This document shows, piece after piece, positions 36,816 through 47,912 of a DNA stretch of 64,000 bases. A program made the translations under genes and the position numbers. The stretch comes from Pseudidiomarina aestuarii (GTDB lineage: Bacteria > Pseudomonadota > Gammaproteobacteria > Enterobacterales > Alteromonadaceae). The DNA lies in assembly GCF_003987355.1 (NCBI RefSeq), contig NZ_PIPR01000003.1, positions 62,001 through 126,000 of the forward strand. The letters are read 5' to 3'. Below the pieces are notes generated by a model. It was not told where the DNA came from. It saw only the letters and a list, made by a program, of their open reading frames with translations, and ran no database searches. The stretch's first letter is position 1, and each line of letters starts with the position of its first letter.

Positions 36816-39800
36816 GTGGAGATTGTACGCGGCGCCCCTGCCTTATCCGAATTCCGTAGCGCTAAATTACTGCAACGTCTGCAACAGGCAGAATTGCCGG
36901 TTACGGATATTTATGCTGAGTTCATGCACTTCATTGATACGCAGCAACCTCTCGATGACGCCGCTCACGATGTTCTCAAAAAGCTACTGACCTATGGTCC
37001 TGCGCTCGCCCAACATATTCCAGAAGGTGAGCTGCTTGCTGTAGTACCGCGGCGTGGCACTATTTCGCCATGGTCTTCGAAAGCGACTGATATTGCGCAC
37101 AATTGTGGTCTCACCGCTATTCGCCGTATTGAACGCGGCATCGCGTACTATGTGCAAGGCAAACTCAACGCCGAACAACTGCAACAAGCGCAAGCGTTGC
37201 TGCATGACCGCATGACCGAAATGGTGTTGCATGAGTTGAGTGCTGCGAAGCAATTATTTGATGCAGCCGAGCCAGCTCCGGTGCGCAGTGTTGATATTAT
37301 TGAAGGTGGTCGTGCTGCGCTCGCAGAAGCCAATAGCACAATGGGATTGGCGTTAGCTGAAGACGAGATCGATTACTTGTACGAAAACTTCACTAAGCTG
37401 AAGCGCAATCCGAACGACATTGAACTCTACATGTTCGCTCAGGCGAACTCAGAACATTGCCGCCACAAAATCTTCAATGCCGATTGGACGATTGATGGCA
37501 AAGAGCAAGTGAAATCGCTCTTTAAAATGATCAAGAACACGTTCGAGAAGCACCCTGACAATGTGTTGTCTGCTTATAAAGACAACGCAGCAGTGATGGT
37601 GGGCTCGGAGGCCGGGCGTTTTTATCCATACCCAGCGGGAACTCCGGCTGCTGGTGAGTACAGCTATTTTCATGAGCCAATTCACATCTTGATGAAGGTG
37701 GAGACACACAACCATCCGACTGCGATTTCCCCGTTTGCGGGCGCTGCAACAGGTTCAGGTGGCGAAATTCGTGATGAGGGTGCCACAGGTCGCGGTTCCA
37801 AGCCAAAAGCCGGGCTAGTCGGTTTTAGCGTGTCGAATCTACGAATTCCAGGTTTTGAACAACCGTGGGAAGAAGACTTTGGCAAACCGGACCGGATTGT
37901 TTCTGCACTCGATATTATGTTGGAAGGACCGCTCGGTGGTGCAGCTTTTAACAATGAATTCGGTCGTCCTGCGTTAACCGGCTATTTCCGTACCTATGAA
38001 GAGCAGGTTGTCAGCCACAACGGCGAAGAGATCCGGGGTTACCACAAACCGATCATGTTAGCCGGTGGTCTGGGTAATATTCGCGAGCAACACGTTGAAA
38101 AGGGCGAGATCCCTGTCGCGGCAAAATTGGTCGTATTAGGTGGCCCAGCCATGAACATTGGACTGGGCGGTGGCGCTGCTTCGTCTATGGCATCCGGTAC
38201 TTCTACCGAAGATCTAGATTTTGCCTCAGTGCAGCGTGACAACCCAGAAATGGAACGTCGTTGCCAAGAAGTTATTGATCGTTGCTGGCAACTCGGTGAC
38301 AAAAACCCCATCGCCTTTATTCACGATGTTGGCGCTGGCGGTTTGTCCAACGCTATGCCTGAGCTGGTGAATGACGGTGGTCGGGGTGGTCGTTTTGAAC
38401 TGCGTAAAGTGCCCAACGATGAACCAGGTATGTCGCCACTGGAAATTTGGTGTAATGAATCACAAGAACGCTACGTACTGGCCATTGCGCCGGAGCGCAT
38501 GGACGTTTTTGAAGCTATTTGTGAGCGTGAACGTGCGCCATTTGCGGTGATTGGTGAAGCTACGGAAGAGCCACACCTGCAATTGACGGATAGTCATTTT
38601 GATAACACTCCGATTGATTTACCGTTGGATGTATTGCTCGGTAAGCCACCGAAAATGCATCGCGATGTTGACTCGCTTCAAGTTGAAGGTCAAGCATTAA
38701 ACCGCGACGGAATTAAGCTCAGCGAAGCAGCACAACGCATCTTACGTTTGCCTGCAGTTGCCGAGAAAACCTTCTTGATTACCATTGGTGACCGCACTGT
38801 AACGGGCTTGGTAGCGCGCGACCAAATGGTTGGACCGTGGCAGATCCCAGTAGCTGACGTGGCAGTCACTGCCGCGAGTTATGACACCTATGCCGGTGAA
38901 GCCATGGCGATGGGTGAGCGCACGCCTTTAGCACTGCTAAACTATGCCGCATCTGCTCGCATGGCGGTTGGTGAAGCACTCACCAACATTGCAGCGGCGG
39001 ATATTGGCGATCTCACGAACGTTAAATTATCGGCAAACTGGATGGCCGCAGCGGGTCACCCAGGCGAAGATGCTGGTCTTTATGAAGCGGTCAAAGCTGT
39101 CGGTGAAGATCTCTGCCCAGCACTCGGACTCACAATTCCAGTGGGTAAAGACTCCATGTCGATGAAAACGCGCTGGCAAGATAAAGACGGTGACAAAGCT
39201 GTTACTGCTCCCCTGAGCCTAGTGATCACTGCGTTTGGCCGTGTGCGTGATATTCGCCGCACTGTCACGCCGCAGTTACGTCTTGATAAAGGCGATAGCA
39301 AGTTACTCTTGATTGATCTTGGGCGTGGCAAGAACCGCCTTGGCGGTTCAGCGTTGGCGCAGGTCTATCGTCAGCTTGGTGACCAAGCGCCGGACGTTGA
39401 TCGTCCTGAATTACTGGCGGGTTTCTTCCGTGCCATTCAGCAACTCATCCGTGAGAAAAAGATTGTGGCATACCATGACCGCTCGGATGGCGGCTTGTTC
39501 GCAACCGTAGCGGAAATGGCGTTTGCTGGCCATTGCGGTGTTGAAGTTGCACTCGATAGCATCGGTGAAGATGACTTAAGTGCCATCTTCAATGAAGAAT
39601 TAGGCGCGGTCATTCAGGTTCTGGTTGACGATATGGATGCGGTACAGCATGTCTTTGCGGAAGAAGGCTTGGCCGAATATGTGCATATTATCGGTCGGCC
39701 GATGCGTGAAGACGTGGTGCGTTTCAATCGCAATGGCGAAGAAGTGTTGTCGCATTTGCGCAGCCACTACCGCGCAGTCTGGGCGGAGATGACGCACCAA

Positions 39801-40712
39801 ATGCAACGTTTACGTGATAACCCAGATTGTGCTGATGAAGAGTTTGCTGCAAAGCAAAAGCTCGATGATCCAGGTTTATCTGCAAACCTCACGTTTGATC
39901 CGTCAGAAGATATTGCTGCACCTTATATCAGCACCGGTCGCGACCCTGTCGTCGCTATTTTACGCGAGCAGGGCGTCAACTCTCATGTGGAGATGGCTGC
40001 TGCCTTTGATCGCGCTGGCTTTGCCGCCATTGACGTCCACATGAGTGATATCTTGAGTGGGCGTGTGTCTCTTGAGAAATTCAACGGCTTGGTTGCTTGC
40101 GGCGGTTTCTCCTACGGTGACGTACTCGGCGCCGGTGAAGGTTGGGCGAAGTCTATTCTGTTTAACAACCGTGCGCGGGACGAGTTCAGTGCGTTCTTTG
40201 AGCGTCAAAAGACCTTTGCTCTTGGTGTTTGTAACGGCTGTCAGATGCTGTCGAACTTGAAGGAATTGATTCCAGGCGCGGAAGCATGGCCTCATTTCGT
40301 GACCAACCGCTCTGAGCGTTTTGAAGCGCGCTTTAGCTTGGTTGAAGTTCAAGAATCCAAGTCATTATTCTTAGAAGGTATGGCTGGTTCGCGTATGCCT
40401 ATAGCCGTTTCACATGGTGAAGGGCGTGCGGAATTCAAAGGCGATAACTTAGCCGCAGTCAATCGCGATAATTTGGTGACCCTGCGTTACATCACTAATC
40501 GTGGCAATGTTGCAGCAGCTTATCCTGCTAACCCCAATGGCTCACCTGAGGGTATCACTGGTCTCACTACAGCTGACGGGCGTGTCACTATTATGATGCC
40601 GCACCCGGAACGGGTATTCCGTACCGTAGCTAATAGCTGGCATCCAGACGAGTGGGGTGAAGATAGCCCGTGGATGCGGATGTTCCGTAACGCTCGCGTC
40701 TATCTCGGCTAG
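36816..40712 (+). CDS. purL: Phosphoribosylformylglycinamidine synthase
   Basis: Large single-chain enzyme of purine synthesis that turns FGAR, glutamine and ATP into FGAM. 1298 residues, as in gammaproteobacteria. N-terminal PurS-like domain and linker (1-220, with [19 protein letters not shown]), two PurM-like halves ([64 protein letters not shown]), and a C-terminal class I glutaminase with catalytic Cys in [12 protein letters not shown] and His in [10 protein letters not shown]. The start is GTG 36816: GGAG lies 8 bases upstream and the product begins [12 protein letters not shown], as in E. coli. Confidence 0.98.
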   Translation: MEIVRGAPALSEFRSAKLLQRLQQAELPVTDIYAEFMHFIDTQQPLDDAAHDVLKKLLTYGPALAQHIPEGELLAVVPRRGTISPWSSKATDIAHNCGLTAIRRIERGIAYYVQGKLNAEQLQQAQALLHDRMTEMVLHELSAAKQLFDAAEPAPVRSVDIIEGGRAALAEANSTMGLALAEDEIDYLYENFTKLKRNPNDIELYMFAQANSEHCRHKIFNADWTIDGKEQVKSLFKMIKNTFEKHPDNVLSAYKDNAAVMVGSEAGRFYPYPAGTPAAGEYSYFHEPIHILMKVETHNHPTAISPFAGAATGSGGEIRDEGATGRGSKPKAGLVGFSVSNLRIPGFEQPWEEDFGKPDRIVSALDIMLEGPLGGAAFNNEFGRPALTGYFRTYEEQVVSHNGEEIRGYHKPIMLAGGLGNIREQHVEKGEIPVAAKLVVLGGPAMNIGLGGGAASSMASGTSTEDLDFASVQRDNPEMERRCQEVIDRCWQLGDKNPIAFIHDVGAGGLSNAMPELVNDGGRGGRFELRKVPNDEPGMSPLEIWCNESQERYVLAIAPERMDVFEAICERERAPFAVIGEATEEPHLQLTDSHFDNTPIDLPLDVLLGKPPKMHRDVDSLQVEGQALNRDGIKLSEAAQRILRLPAVAEKTFLITIGDRTVTGLVARDQMVGPWQIPVADVAVTAASYDTYAGEAMAMGERTPLALLNYAASARMAVGEALTNIAAADIGDLTNVKLSANWMAAAGHPGEDAGLYEAVKAVGEDLCPALGLTIPVGKDSMSMKTRWQDKDGDKAVTAPLSLVITAFGRVRDIRRTVTPQLRLDKGDSKLLLIDLGRGKNRLGGSALAQVYRQLGDQAPDVDRPELLAGFFRAIQQLIREKKIVAYHDRSDGGLFATVAEMAFAGHCGVEVALDSIGEDDLSAIFNEELGAVIQVLVDDMDAVQHVFAEEGLAEYVHIIGRPMREDVVRFNRNGEEVLSHLRSHYRAVWAEMTHQMQRLRDNPDCADEEFAAKQKLDDPGLSANLTFDPSEDIAAPYISTGRDPVVAILREQGVNSHVEMAAAFDRAGFAAIDVHMSDILSGRVSLEKFNGLVACGGFSYGDVLGAGEGWAKSILFNNRARDEFSAFFERQKTFALGVCNGCQMLSNLKELIPGAEAWPHFVTNRSERFEARFSLVEVQESKSLFLEGMAGSRMPIAVSHGEGRAEFKGDNLAAVNRDNLVTLRYITNRGNVAAAYPANPNGSPEGITGLTTADGRVTIMMPHPERVFRTVANSWHPDEWGEDSPWMRMFRNARVYLG

Positions 40713-40730
40713 TGACTACGAGTACCTAAT

Positions 40731-40760
40731 AAAAAAACCCGGCTTAAAGGCCGGGTTTTT
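40731..40760. terminator. Bidirectional terminator between purL and the Oar-like receptor
   Basis: Stem CCCGGC / GCCGGG with a 6-base loop is flanked by seven As on the left and five Ts on the right. It can stop both the rightward purL transcript and the leftward receptor transcript. Confidence 0.88.
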
Positions 40761-40788
40761 CGTTTTTTCGTATCTTCTTCAGTACGTG

Positions 40789-43700
40789 TTAGAAGTCGTA
40801 CTGGAAGCCAATGCGAACACTCCACAATGACGGCGATCCTGCACGTCCTTGAACTGAGTTAATGCGCGGGTTAATCGCATCAAATACCCACTGGTCTTGG
40901 TCGTTAATGCTTACTTCAGCAACGTTCACAGCGCGTGGGAAGCTTGCTTCGTACAAGACACCCCAGTCATCGTTTAACATGTTGGTGAAGTTGTCGACCA
41001 CCAAGTAGATACTTGATTTGTGATCCGCCATGAAGCCAGGCAATTCTTGCTCAATTTTCAGATCCACCTTGTGCCACCAGTCGCTGTTGAACTCATTACG
41101 CGGTGCAATACCACCGGCATATGCATTCAAACCGTACTCGTCAATAAAGGCCAAGAACTCTTCAATCTGAGCATTGGTGACGCCATCACCCCAAACAACA
41201 TTGCTGTCATTAGCACCAGTTGGGACGTACAGCAATGAACGACCGTTGGTAATGTCACCGACATCAGCATTCATAGTGAAGCTGTATGGACGACCTTTGT
41301 TGGCAGAACCAAAGATGCTGAACTTGGTTTCGTAGCCACCCAACAACTCAGTGGTGTAGGTTCCACGAAGTGTGAAGCGATGCGGAATTTCATAGTTCGA
41401 CGTCGCGATACCTGGGTTTTCAGCATCAGCAGTAGCAAGATTGGTGTAGTTTGAGTACGCAACAGAGCTAGTCATTGGGTTGACGTCTTCTGCTTTGTTC
41501 CAAGCGTAAGCAAGAGCCCAATCTAGACCCCAGTCGTACTCTTTAGACACCGCGAAGCTGATGCTGGTTTGGTCACCAGAGTCACCGTCGACGTTGGTCA
41601 GCAAGAAGGCATCGGCACCCGGACGCGAGTAGATAGGACGACCATCTGGTGCGGTACCAGATTGCACTGCACGTAAATCACGAATAATCGCAGCATCTTG
41701 CTTACGGGTATGTAAGAAGTCAGCCATCAAGACATAATCGTCCGCAGTGACATAGGTTGCACCCAACGCGAACTTCCATTCGTTTGGAATTTTAAAGTCT
41801 GGGTCTAATGCGTTCACTGGACCGCGTCCGGCGGCTTGTGCAACTTCGTCGATCATCTCCTGTGGTATTCCAATCAACGGACTGCTGCTGCCGTAGTCTA
41901 GATCGAACAGATTGACGTTGCGACGATTCGCTTCGTACAGGCTGACACCGTTGTTCGAGTAGTTGTTTGACAACCAAACATTGGGGTTACCACCAGAATA
42001 CAGGCCTAAACCACCGCGCACTTCTAATTGGTCATTAACAACCCAGTTAACACCCAAACGCGGTTGAATCAAACCTTCGCCATCCAATGTTGCAGTGTTG
42101 GCGAAGCCGTAGGTGTCACGGAATGCTTGGTTCAAGACCGGAGCATCGCTCGTAGTATACCAGTCATAGCGTAAACCGAAGGTTAATGTGAGGTCATAAT
42201 CGATGAAATAGTACTCGTCTTGCGCATACAAAGTGTTGACCGCATATTTGAATTGGCCTGCACCATCATCTGGATTATTCGTACCTGCAGCGTTTTCATA
42301 AATGATTCGGCTGACGAAACCATTCTCGAAATCATCGATTGAGTTGAAGCGATGCTCACCTTCAGATTCTTGAATGAACAAGTTGAAGACATCATAGCTT
42401 TCATACTCATAACCAAAGGTAAAGGTATGGTCATCAAGTAAGTAGGTACCCGCCACTTTATAAAACACGGTGTCATACGCGAGTTTATTTGAGTGACGCG
42501 AGTCATCGGCGCCTAAGTAGATAGTATTACCGTTCTGGCGAATTTGAACCTCACCGACTTCGGTGCCACCTAAAGGAACCACCGCATTTTCTAGCTCAGA
42601 GTAACCGGCGCGAATCTCGGTTGAGAAGTTGTAGGTCCAATCTGAGTACAATTGCGCAACGTAAGAGTTAAATTCAGCACCGCGTGAATAGAAGTGGTTT
42701 GAAAACTCTAACTCGTTGTCGTCGCCATCGGATTCAGCAATGGAGAAACCGTCATTGAAGTTATAGGTGAACTGGGCACGATGATTATCATTGATATACC
42801 AGTCGAGTTTCGCCAAGATTTTTTCATCTTCAACAGGTAAGCTGGAAGGGAAGCCACCTGGCTCAAAACCGTAAACGTTACGAGCGATATCAGCAATCCG
42901 ATCGAGATCGGCTTGGGTCACGCCTAATACTGGAGTGGCAACGTTGGCATCTTCAGGACCCCGGTCAAAAGTATCCGAGCCTTCTAGTTTCTCATAAGCT
43001 AAGAATGCAAAGAGTGTGTCTTGAATCAGCGCGCCACCCGCATTAAAGCCATAACGTTTTTCATTGAACGCGCCGATTGTGACCGGCTCACCTTCAAGCT
43101 CGTCACCCGTTAATGAATCATTGGTGTAATCGAAGAAGAAACTACCGAATAATTCGTTTTCACCCGACTTGGTGACGGCGTTGATGTTACACGCTGTGAA
43201 GCCACCGTATTGCACATTGAAAGGCGCTAATTCAACCGATACCTGTTCAATGGCATCGTATGAGAACGGCATCCGCTCAGTTGGGTAACCGCTTGAGTTC
43301 AAGCCGAAGTTATCATTCGTACGCACACCATCAACGGTTAAGCTGTTGAAGCGTGGGTTGGCGCCGCCACACTGAATGTCACGCGCGTTGGTTTCGTTGA
43401 TATAAATACGCGGGTCAATTTGTACGACGTCTTTGATATCACGATTCGGTGCTGGCTGCTCTTGCAGGTCGCTCAAGTTGAAGTTCGAAGCTGGGCTGTT
43501 TGAGCCAGAGCTCATGGTGAGCTGACGGCCAGAGACTTCAATGCGCTCAACACTTTGTTGGACCACTTGAATTCGTAAGTTTTCCGTTTCACCGAGTGTC
43601 AGGAAAATATTCTCAACAACTTCACGATTACCCATGCTATCGGTAACGGTTAAAGTGTAAGGACCGCCAACAGCAAGACCGCGAGCTGAGAACAAGCCGC

Positions 43701-43902
43701 TTTCGTTTGCTGCTAGTGAGGTGCTGGTACCTGTGCGTTCATCGCGCAAAGTAACATTAGCGTTAGCGATGGTTTGCCCGGTATTTTCACTGGTAACGAC
43801 ACCGCGAATACTGGACGAGGTTTCCTGAGCCGTTGCAGTTGCAGATAAACCAATTGCTAATGCAATGGCAACTGCAATGCGGCTACGCTTATTATTAGAC
43901 AT
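40789..43902 (-). CDS. Oar-like TonB-dependent receptor with carboxypeptidase-regulatory-like N-terminal domain (1)
   Basis: About 1037 residues. Signal peptide (about 1-26, ATATAQ), a CarboxypepD_reg-like beta-sandwich (about 28-110: SSIRGVVTSENTGQTIANANVTLRD), a TonB-box-like VERIEVSG, a plug (PNRDIKDVVQIDPRIYINE, FNSLTVDGVRTNDNFGLNSSGYP, GFTACNINAVTKSGENELFGS), and a large barrel ending SVRIGFQYDF. It is paralogous to the gene at 44582. ATG 43902 follows AGGAA. A Pho box lies upstream at 43973-43990. The substrate is unknown; Oar-type receptors may take up large ligands such as peptides. Confidence 0.9.
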   Translation of the reverse strand: MSNNKRSRIAVAIALAIGLSATATAQETSSSIRGVVTSENTGQTIANANVTLRDERTGTSTSLAANESGLFSARGLAVGGPYTLTVTDSMGNREVVENIFLTLGETENLRIQVVQQSVERIEVSGRQLTMSSGSNSPASNFNLSDLQEQPAPNRDIKDVVQIDPRIYINETNARDIQCGGANPRFNSLTVDGVRTNDNFGLNSSGYPTERMPFSYDAIEQVSVELAPFNVQYGGFTACNINAVTKSGENELFGSFFFDYTNDSLTGDELEGEPVTIGAFNEKRYGFNAGGALIQDTLFAFLAYEKLEGSDTFDRGPEDANVATPVLGVTQADLDRIADIARNVYGFEPGGFPSSLPVEDEKILAKLDWYINDNHRAQFTYNFNDGFSIAESDGDDNELEFSNHFYSRGAEFNSYVAQLYSDWTYNFSTEIRAGYSELENAVVPLGGTEVGEVQIRQNGNTIYLGADDSRHSNKLAYDTVFYKVAGTYLLDDHTFTFGYEYESYDVFNLFIQESEGEHRFNSIDDFENGFVSRIIYENAAGTNNPDDGAGQFKYAVNTLYAQDEYYFIDYDLTLTFGLRYDWYTTSDAPVLNQAFRDTYGFANTATLDGEGLIQPRLGVNWVVNDQLEVRGGLGLYSGGNPNVWLSNNYSNNGVSLYEANRRNVNLFDLDYGSSSPLIGIPQEMIDEVAQAAGRGPVNALDPDFKIPNEWKFALGATYVTADDYVLMADFLHTRKQDAAIIRDLRAVQSGTAPDGRPIYSRPGADAFLLTNVDGDSGDQTSISFAVSKEYDWGLDWALAYAWNKAEDVNPMTSSVAYSNYTNLATADAENPGIATSNYEIPHRFTLRGTYTTELLGGYETKFSIFGSANKGRPYSFTMNADVGDITNGRSLLYVPTGANDSNVVWGDGVTNAQIEEFLAFIDEYGLNAYAGGIAPRNEFNSDWWHKVDLKIEQELPGFMADHKSSIYLVVDNFTNMLNDDWGVLYEASFPRAVNVAEVSINDQDQWVFDAINPRINSVQGRAGSPSLWSVRIGFQYDF

Positions 43903-43956
43903 AATCAGTGTTCCTAGATTGAGATGAGACAATTGACCCGTACTTCAACATCCATG

Positions 43957-43990
43957 AGCTTAGTAATGCAATATGACAGTTTGATGAAAT
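43957..43990 (-). promoter_or_regulatory. Pho box and promoter of Oar-like receptor 1
   Basis: Read on the minus strand, ATTTCAT (43990-43984) and CTGTCAT (43979-43973) are 11 bases apart. The -10-like TAAGCT (43962-43957) starts 10 bases after the second half-site. The 55-base leader then runs to the ATG at 43902. Confidence 0.7.
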
Positions 43991-44020
43991 AGTAGTCGAA
44001 AATTTCAAACCGTTCCTAAT

Positions 44021-44494
44021 TTATTCAAATTTTTCTGAGCTATTTTTTTCTCGACGTTTGCGAAAAAATTGTTTCAACAAATCGGCGCATTCTTCTTCCA
44101 GTACACCCGCAATAATTTGGGCTTTGTGATTCATCGAAGGATGATTGAGAACTTGAATAGCAGAGCCGGTTGCACCCGTTCTCGGGTCATAAGCTCCGAA
44201 TACTAGTGTCTGAATGCGGGCGTGCGTCATCGCACCAGCACACATCGCGCAAGGCTCGAGTGTGACGTAGAGTGTGGTGTTTACTAAACGGTAATTTTCA
44301 ATCAACTGACCTGCCGCTCGAATAGCTTGAACTTCGGCATGAGCCGATGGGTCATTGCGACGAATCACCTCATTAAATCCTTCGCCAATAATCTCGTTTT
44401 CATAAACCAGCACGGCTCCGACAGGAACTTCACCGAGCTGCTCGGCTTGACGCGCTAGTTCCAGAGCGCGTTGCATATAGAATTCATGCTGCAT
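44021..44494 (-). CDS. tadA: tRNA-specific adenosine deaminase
   Basis: Deaminates A34 of tRNA-Arg(ACG) to inosine; essential in most bacteria. The 157-residue zinc enzyme has the ligand/catalytic motif HAEVQAI (His52, Glu54) and PCAMCAGAM (Cys82, Cys85), plus VPVGAVLV and GEGFNEVIRRNDPSAHAE common to TadA. It lies alone between two large TonB-dependent receptors, although in E. coli it neighbours mltF and purL. A T-rich sequence follows its stop, but no clear terminator hairpin is seen. Confidence 0.96.
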   Translation of the reverse strand: MQHEFYMQRALELARQAEQLGEVPVGAVLVYENEIIGEGFNEVIRRNDPSAHAEVQAIRAAGQLIENYRLVNTTLYVTLEPCAMCAGAMTHARIQTLVFGAYDPRTGATGSAIQVLNHPSMNHKAQIIAGVLEEECADLLKQFFRKRREKNSSEKFE

Positions 44495-44528
44495 AGTGAT
44501 ACTTCATTAACGGTGTTTGAAACATGAT

Positions 44529-44560
44529 AAAAAAAAGCCCCCGCAGTTGCGAGGGCTTTC
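44529..44560 (-). terminator. Rho-independent terminator after Oar-like receptor 2
   Basis: On the minus strand AAGCCCTCGC and GCGGGGGCTT form a 10-base stem (one G-T pair) with loop AACT, followed by about eight Ts. It lies 22 bases after the receptor stop and shields tadA from its transcription. Confidence 0.88.
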
Positions 44561-44581
44561 GGTATGACTAATCGGTGTTGA

Positions 44582-47500
44582 TTAGAAGCTGTAGCGAATA
44601 CCAATCTTCGCTTGCCACGTTGAACGCTCTGGCAAGTAGTTCGTTGGTGCTGCAGTATCAAACCCGCCGAACGGAGTACCGTAGACATAACGACCTTGGT
44701 CGTCGAGGTCAACAGATACTAAGCGACGTGCGTTATCACCGAAGAAGAAGGTGTGTTGCTGTGCTGCTTCTTTATCGAACATCGCTAGGATGTTACGAAT
44801 GTTGAAGTACAACTCACCTTTATGACCTTCAAACAATCCTGGTAACTCTTGCGTGTATTTGAAATCAAGAGTGGTGTTCCAAGGGCCGCGGTCATTGTTA
44901 CGTGGCGCATAGCCACCTGCGTAACCTTCTAAACCAGCTGCTGCAATGTACTCAGCAAATTGGTCGTAGCTGAAGCCGTTACGATAGGTGACGTTTGGAT
45001 CGTCAGCACCGGTCGGGATGTACGGTAAGTAACGCGACGTGCTGTCGAACTGGTTCTGGTCACCAAACTTGTTGAAGCGGAAGGTGTCAAGAACGTAGCT
45101 AAACGGACGACCAGACTGACGTTCCCAGAACAAGCCAAAAGTTGACTGGTAGCCAGAGAACAACTCTGTGCGATACGTGATGTCAGCCATAAAGCGGTGC
45201 TCGATCTGGTAACTTGCAGTACCTGGGTCGATGTTCTGGATGTCTTTCGCAATCGGGAAGCGGAAGTTAGAAGTCGCGGTAGACGAGCTACCTGCTACTG
45301 CTTCTTCGATATCCTGATTGGTGTAGCTGGTACGGAAACTTAAACCATTGTCCCAAGCTTTGCCGATAGTTGCGGTGAAGATTTGGCTCTTACCACCGTC
45401 ACCATTGGTCAGCATCAGGTCATAACGGTTGACGTTATCGTCGTCACCAATACCCATAGGTACGTGGTCATCGATAGGGTCGTCGACTACATAGATAATA
45501 CGACCGCCATCAGCAGTGGTAACGATGTTGCCGTTTGCGTCAGTTAATGGACGACGCGCTAAGTCAACCCAACGTACATCGTCTTTACGACGGCTGTAGA
45601 TGAATTCAGCACTGGTATACCAGTCATCACCCAATACGCCGAGGTCGGTATTCCAGTCGAAGCCTAAGCTTAAACGCCAGTCAGTTGGCAATTCGAAGTT
45701 TGGATCGATTGGGTTGGTGTTACCATCGCCAGCTACAAGAGCATCTTGAACTTCTTGTGGCACTTGCGTGATATCAACGTCATTCAGATAGACAGACTCG
45801 TCTAACGAGCGCGTATCGAAAGGAACAATGGTTACACCGTCGTTGGTGTACGCGTTTGAGATCCATACGTTTGGACGACCACCGCCGTAGCGACCGAAAC
45901 CACCACGTAAGGTGAAGTCTTCAGTCATTGCGTATTTGAAGCCAACGCGTGGAAGAATCAAATCTTTACCATCGAGGTTCTCAGTGTTAGAGAAACCGTA
46001 ACGGTCGAAGAAACGTTGGTTAAAGGTAGGTGCGTCTTTAGCAAACATGCGCTCGTAACGAACACCGAAGGTCAACTCGAGGTCCCAAGTTGGCTGCCAA
46101 GTGTCTTGGATATATAAAGACTGAGTGCCCTGAGTAAATTCAGCTGCACCGTCGTTGACATTGCCAGTGAAGGCATTTTGGTAGCTGAAACGTGACGCTT
46201 GACCGGCTTCGAAGTCAGCGATTGAATCAAATGTCCATGAACCTAAAGTGTTCTGGATAAATAAGTTGAATACGTCAACGCTTAAGTAGTCATAACCAAA
46301 TTGAATGGCGTGGTCACCCATCAGGTATTCACCATTAATTTGGAACTGTAACGTATCGTTCGCTAATTCGTTTGAATGACGAGAGAAGTCAGGACCTAAT
46401 GCGATACGAGCATTTTCGCCTTCAACAGTCACGTCACCAAAATTTTTGCCCAACAATGGAATTTGGCCAGTCACGACTTCTTTGTACGACAATTTCATAT
46501 CGCTTGAGAAGTTTGAGCTCCAGTTTGAGTACAACTGGAATGAATAGGCTTTCAATTCTTGGGTGTTGTTGTACCAATGTGAAGACAAACGCAACTCAGA
46601 ATCGCCACCGTTGTTGTTACGGGTCGAGTTACCGTCTGTGTTCTGATAGGTGAATGAAGAGCGGTGTTCATTGTTGATGTTCCAGTCTAACTTAACCAAC
46701 AATTTCTCGTCTTCTTCAACTGGATTCACGTTCCAGTCACCCGCATCTACGCCATACACTTCACGAGCGATACGAATGACTTCGTTGACTTCCGCTTCAG
46801 TGACGTCTGCGATGTTTGATGCTGCAGAGCCTAATGGGCCTGCTTCAACTGATTTTGGCTCTTCTAATTTTTCGTAGTTCACGTAGAAGAACAAGGTATC
46901 TTCGATGATTGGACCACCGAGGCTGATACCGTAAGTTTTTTCTTCATAATCCAATACTGGTGGCTGCGAGCCGCCCAAGTAACGCGATACTTGCGGGTTA
47001 CCTGCTAGGCTATCGCTGGTGTATTGATACAAGACAGAACCTTCGAATTCGTTGGTACCTGACTTGGTTACAGCGTTAATTTTTGCACCAGTAAAGTTGC
47101 TGTCTTTCGCATTGAATGGAACGACATCAACAGTGATTTGCTCAATCGCGTCGATAGAGATAGGTGAACGCTGAGTAGGGTAGCCGTTACCGTTTAGACC
47201 GAAGTCATCATTCTGGCCGATACCGTCAACAGTGATTGAGTTATATTTCGGGTTGTTACCTGCAACAACCAACTCGTCGCCTTCGCCGATGGTCGCTGCC
47301 AAAGGGTTCAAACGAACGATTTCTTTCAAGTCACGACCGTAAGTAGGCAGTGATTGAATTTGCTCTTCGCCGAATGAGCTAGAGGAGCCGCTGTTTAACT
47401 GAGCGTAGTTTACAGCTGAACCAGTAACGCTGATGCGTTCAACGTTAGCTGCTTCTAACTGCGCGTTCAGGCGGTAAGTGTCGCCCAAACTTAAGAATAC

Positions 47501-47797
47501 TTCGGTGTAGGTCGCATCGCGGTAGACGTCAGAGTCCAAAGTTACGCGATATGGACCGCCAACACGCAAGCCACTTGCGATGAAAGCACCAGAGGCGTCA
47601 GTGGTGGTTTCTAAACGGCTGCCTGAAGGAACGTGTTCGATAATAACGCGAGTATTTGCCGCGCCTTGGCCACTTGGTGCCAATACCGAGCCACGCATCG
47701 AGGCAGAGGTATCTTGAGCGACAGCAGTTGCAGACGCGAGACCTAAGGCCACCGCGATAGCACTAGCTGTGCCTGTTAATCGCATAGATGTTCTCAT
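44582..47797 (-). CDS. Oar-like TonB-dependent receptor with carboxypeptidase-regulatory-like N-terminal domain (2)
   Basis: About 1071 residues, a paralogue of the receptor at 40789. Signal peptide (about 1-28, TAVAQ), CarboxypepD_reg-like domain (TSASMRGSVLAPSGQGAANT onwards), TonB-box-like VERISVTG, plug with LPTYGRDLKEIVRLNP, YNSITVDGIGQNDDFGLNGNGYP and GAKINAVTKSGTNEFEGS, and a long barrel ending AKIGIRYSF. ATG 47797 is chosen because AGGAAA lies 6 bases upstream; an in-frame ATG 24 bases earlier has no good site. A Pho box precedes it. The ligand is unknown. Confidence 0.9.
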   Translation of the reverse strand: MRTSMRLTGTASAIAVALGLASATAVAQDTSASMRGSVLAPSGQGAANTRVIIEHVPSGSRLETTTDASGAFIASGLRVGGPYRVTLDSDVYRDATYTEVFLSLGDTYRLNAQLEAANVERISVTGSAVNYAQLNSGSSSSFGEEQIQSLPTYGRDLKEIVRLNPLAATIGEGDELVVAGNNPKYNSITVDGIGQNDDFGLNGNGYPTQRSPISIDAIEQITVDVVPFNAKDSNFTGAKINAVTKSGTNEFEGSVLYQYTSDSLAGNPQVSRYLGGSQPPVLDYEEKTYGISLGGPIIEDTLFFYVNYEKLEEPKSVEAGPLGSAASNIADVTEAEVNEVIRIAREVYGVDAGDWNVNPVEEDEKLLVKLDWNINNEHRSSFTYQNTDGNSTRNNNGGDSELRLSSHWYNNTQELKAYSFQLYSNWSSNFSSDMKLSYKEVVTGQIPLLGKNFGDVTVEGENARIALGPDFSRHSNELANDTLQFQINGEYLMGDHAIQFGYDYLSVDVFNLFIQNTLGSWTFDSIADFEAGQASRFSYQNAFTGNVNDGAAEFTQGTQSLYIQDTWQPTWDLELTFGVRYERMFAKDAPTFNQRFFDRYGFSNTENLDGKDLILPRVGFKYAMTEDFTLRGGFGRYGGGRPNVWISNAYTNDGVTIVPFDTRSLDESVYLNDVDITQVPQEVQDALVAGDGNTNPIDPNFELPTDWRLSLGFDWNTDLGVLGDDWYTSAEFIYSRRKDDVRWVDLARRPLTDANGNIVTTADGGRIIYVVDDPIDDHVPMGIGDDDNVNRYDLMLTNGDGGKSQIFTATIGKAWDNGLSFRTSYTNQDIEEAVAGSSSTATSNFRFPIAKDIQNIDPGTASYQIEHRFMADITYRTELFSGYQSTFGLFWERQSGRPFSYVLDTFRFNKFGDQNQFDSTSRYLPYIPTGADDPNVTYRNGFSYDQFAEYIAAAGLEGYAGGYAPRNNDRGPWNTTLDFKYTQELPGLFEGHKGELYFNIRNILAMFDKEAAQQHTFFFGDNARRLVSVDLDDQGRYVYGTPFGGFDTAAPTNYLPERSTWQAKIGIRYSF

Positions 47798-47836
47798 TGT
47801 ATTTCCTGGGTTGGTTGTCAAATAAAATGCTGAGCA

Positions 47837-47870
47837 AGGCTACACCGCTTTTATGACGCCTTGATGACAA
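47837..47870 (-). promoter_or_regulatory. Pho box and promoter of Oar-like receptor 2
   Basis: On the minus strand TTGTCAT (47870-47864) and GCGTCAT (47859-47853) are 11 bases apart, and TAGCCT (47842-47837) begins 10 bases later. This -10 is weak but keeps the spacing of the other Pho promoters in the window. Confidence 0.68.
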
Positions 47871-47894
47871 AACGCATCTTTTTTCTGCATTTCG

Positions 47895-47912
47895 ATGTCA
47901 ATTTTGTGACAA
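47895..47912 (-). promoter_or_regulatory. Additional Pho-box-like pair in the divergent gap
   Basis: On the minus strand TTGTCAC (47912-47906) and TTGACAT (47901-47895) are 11 bases apart, 31 bases upstream of the main box. There is no -10 at the expected place, so it may be an upstream auxiliary site for receptor 2 or act on the divergent phosphoesterase gene. Confidence 0.45.
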
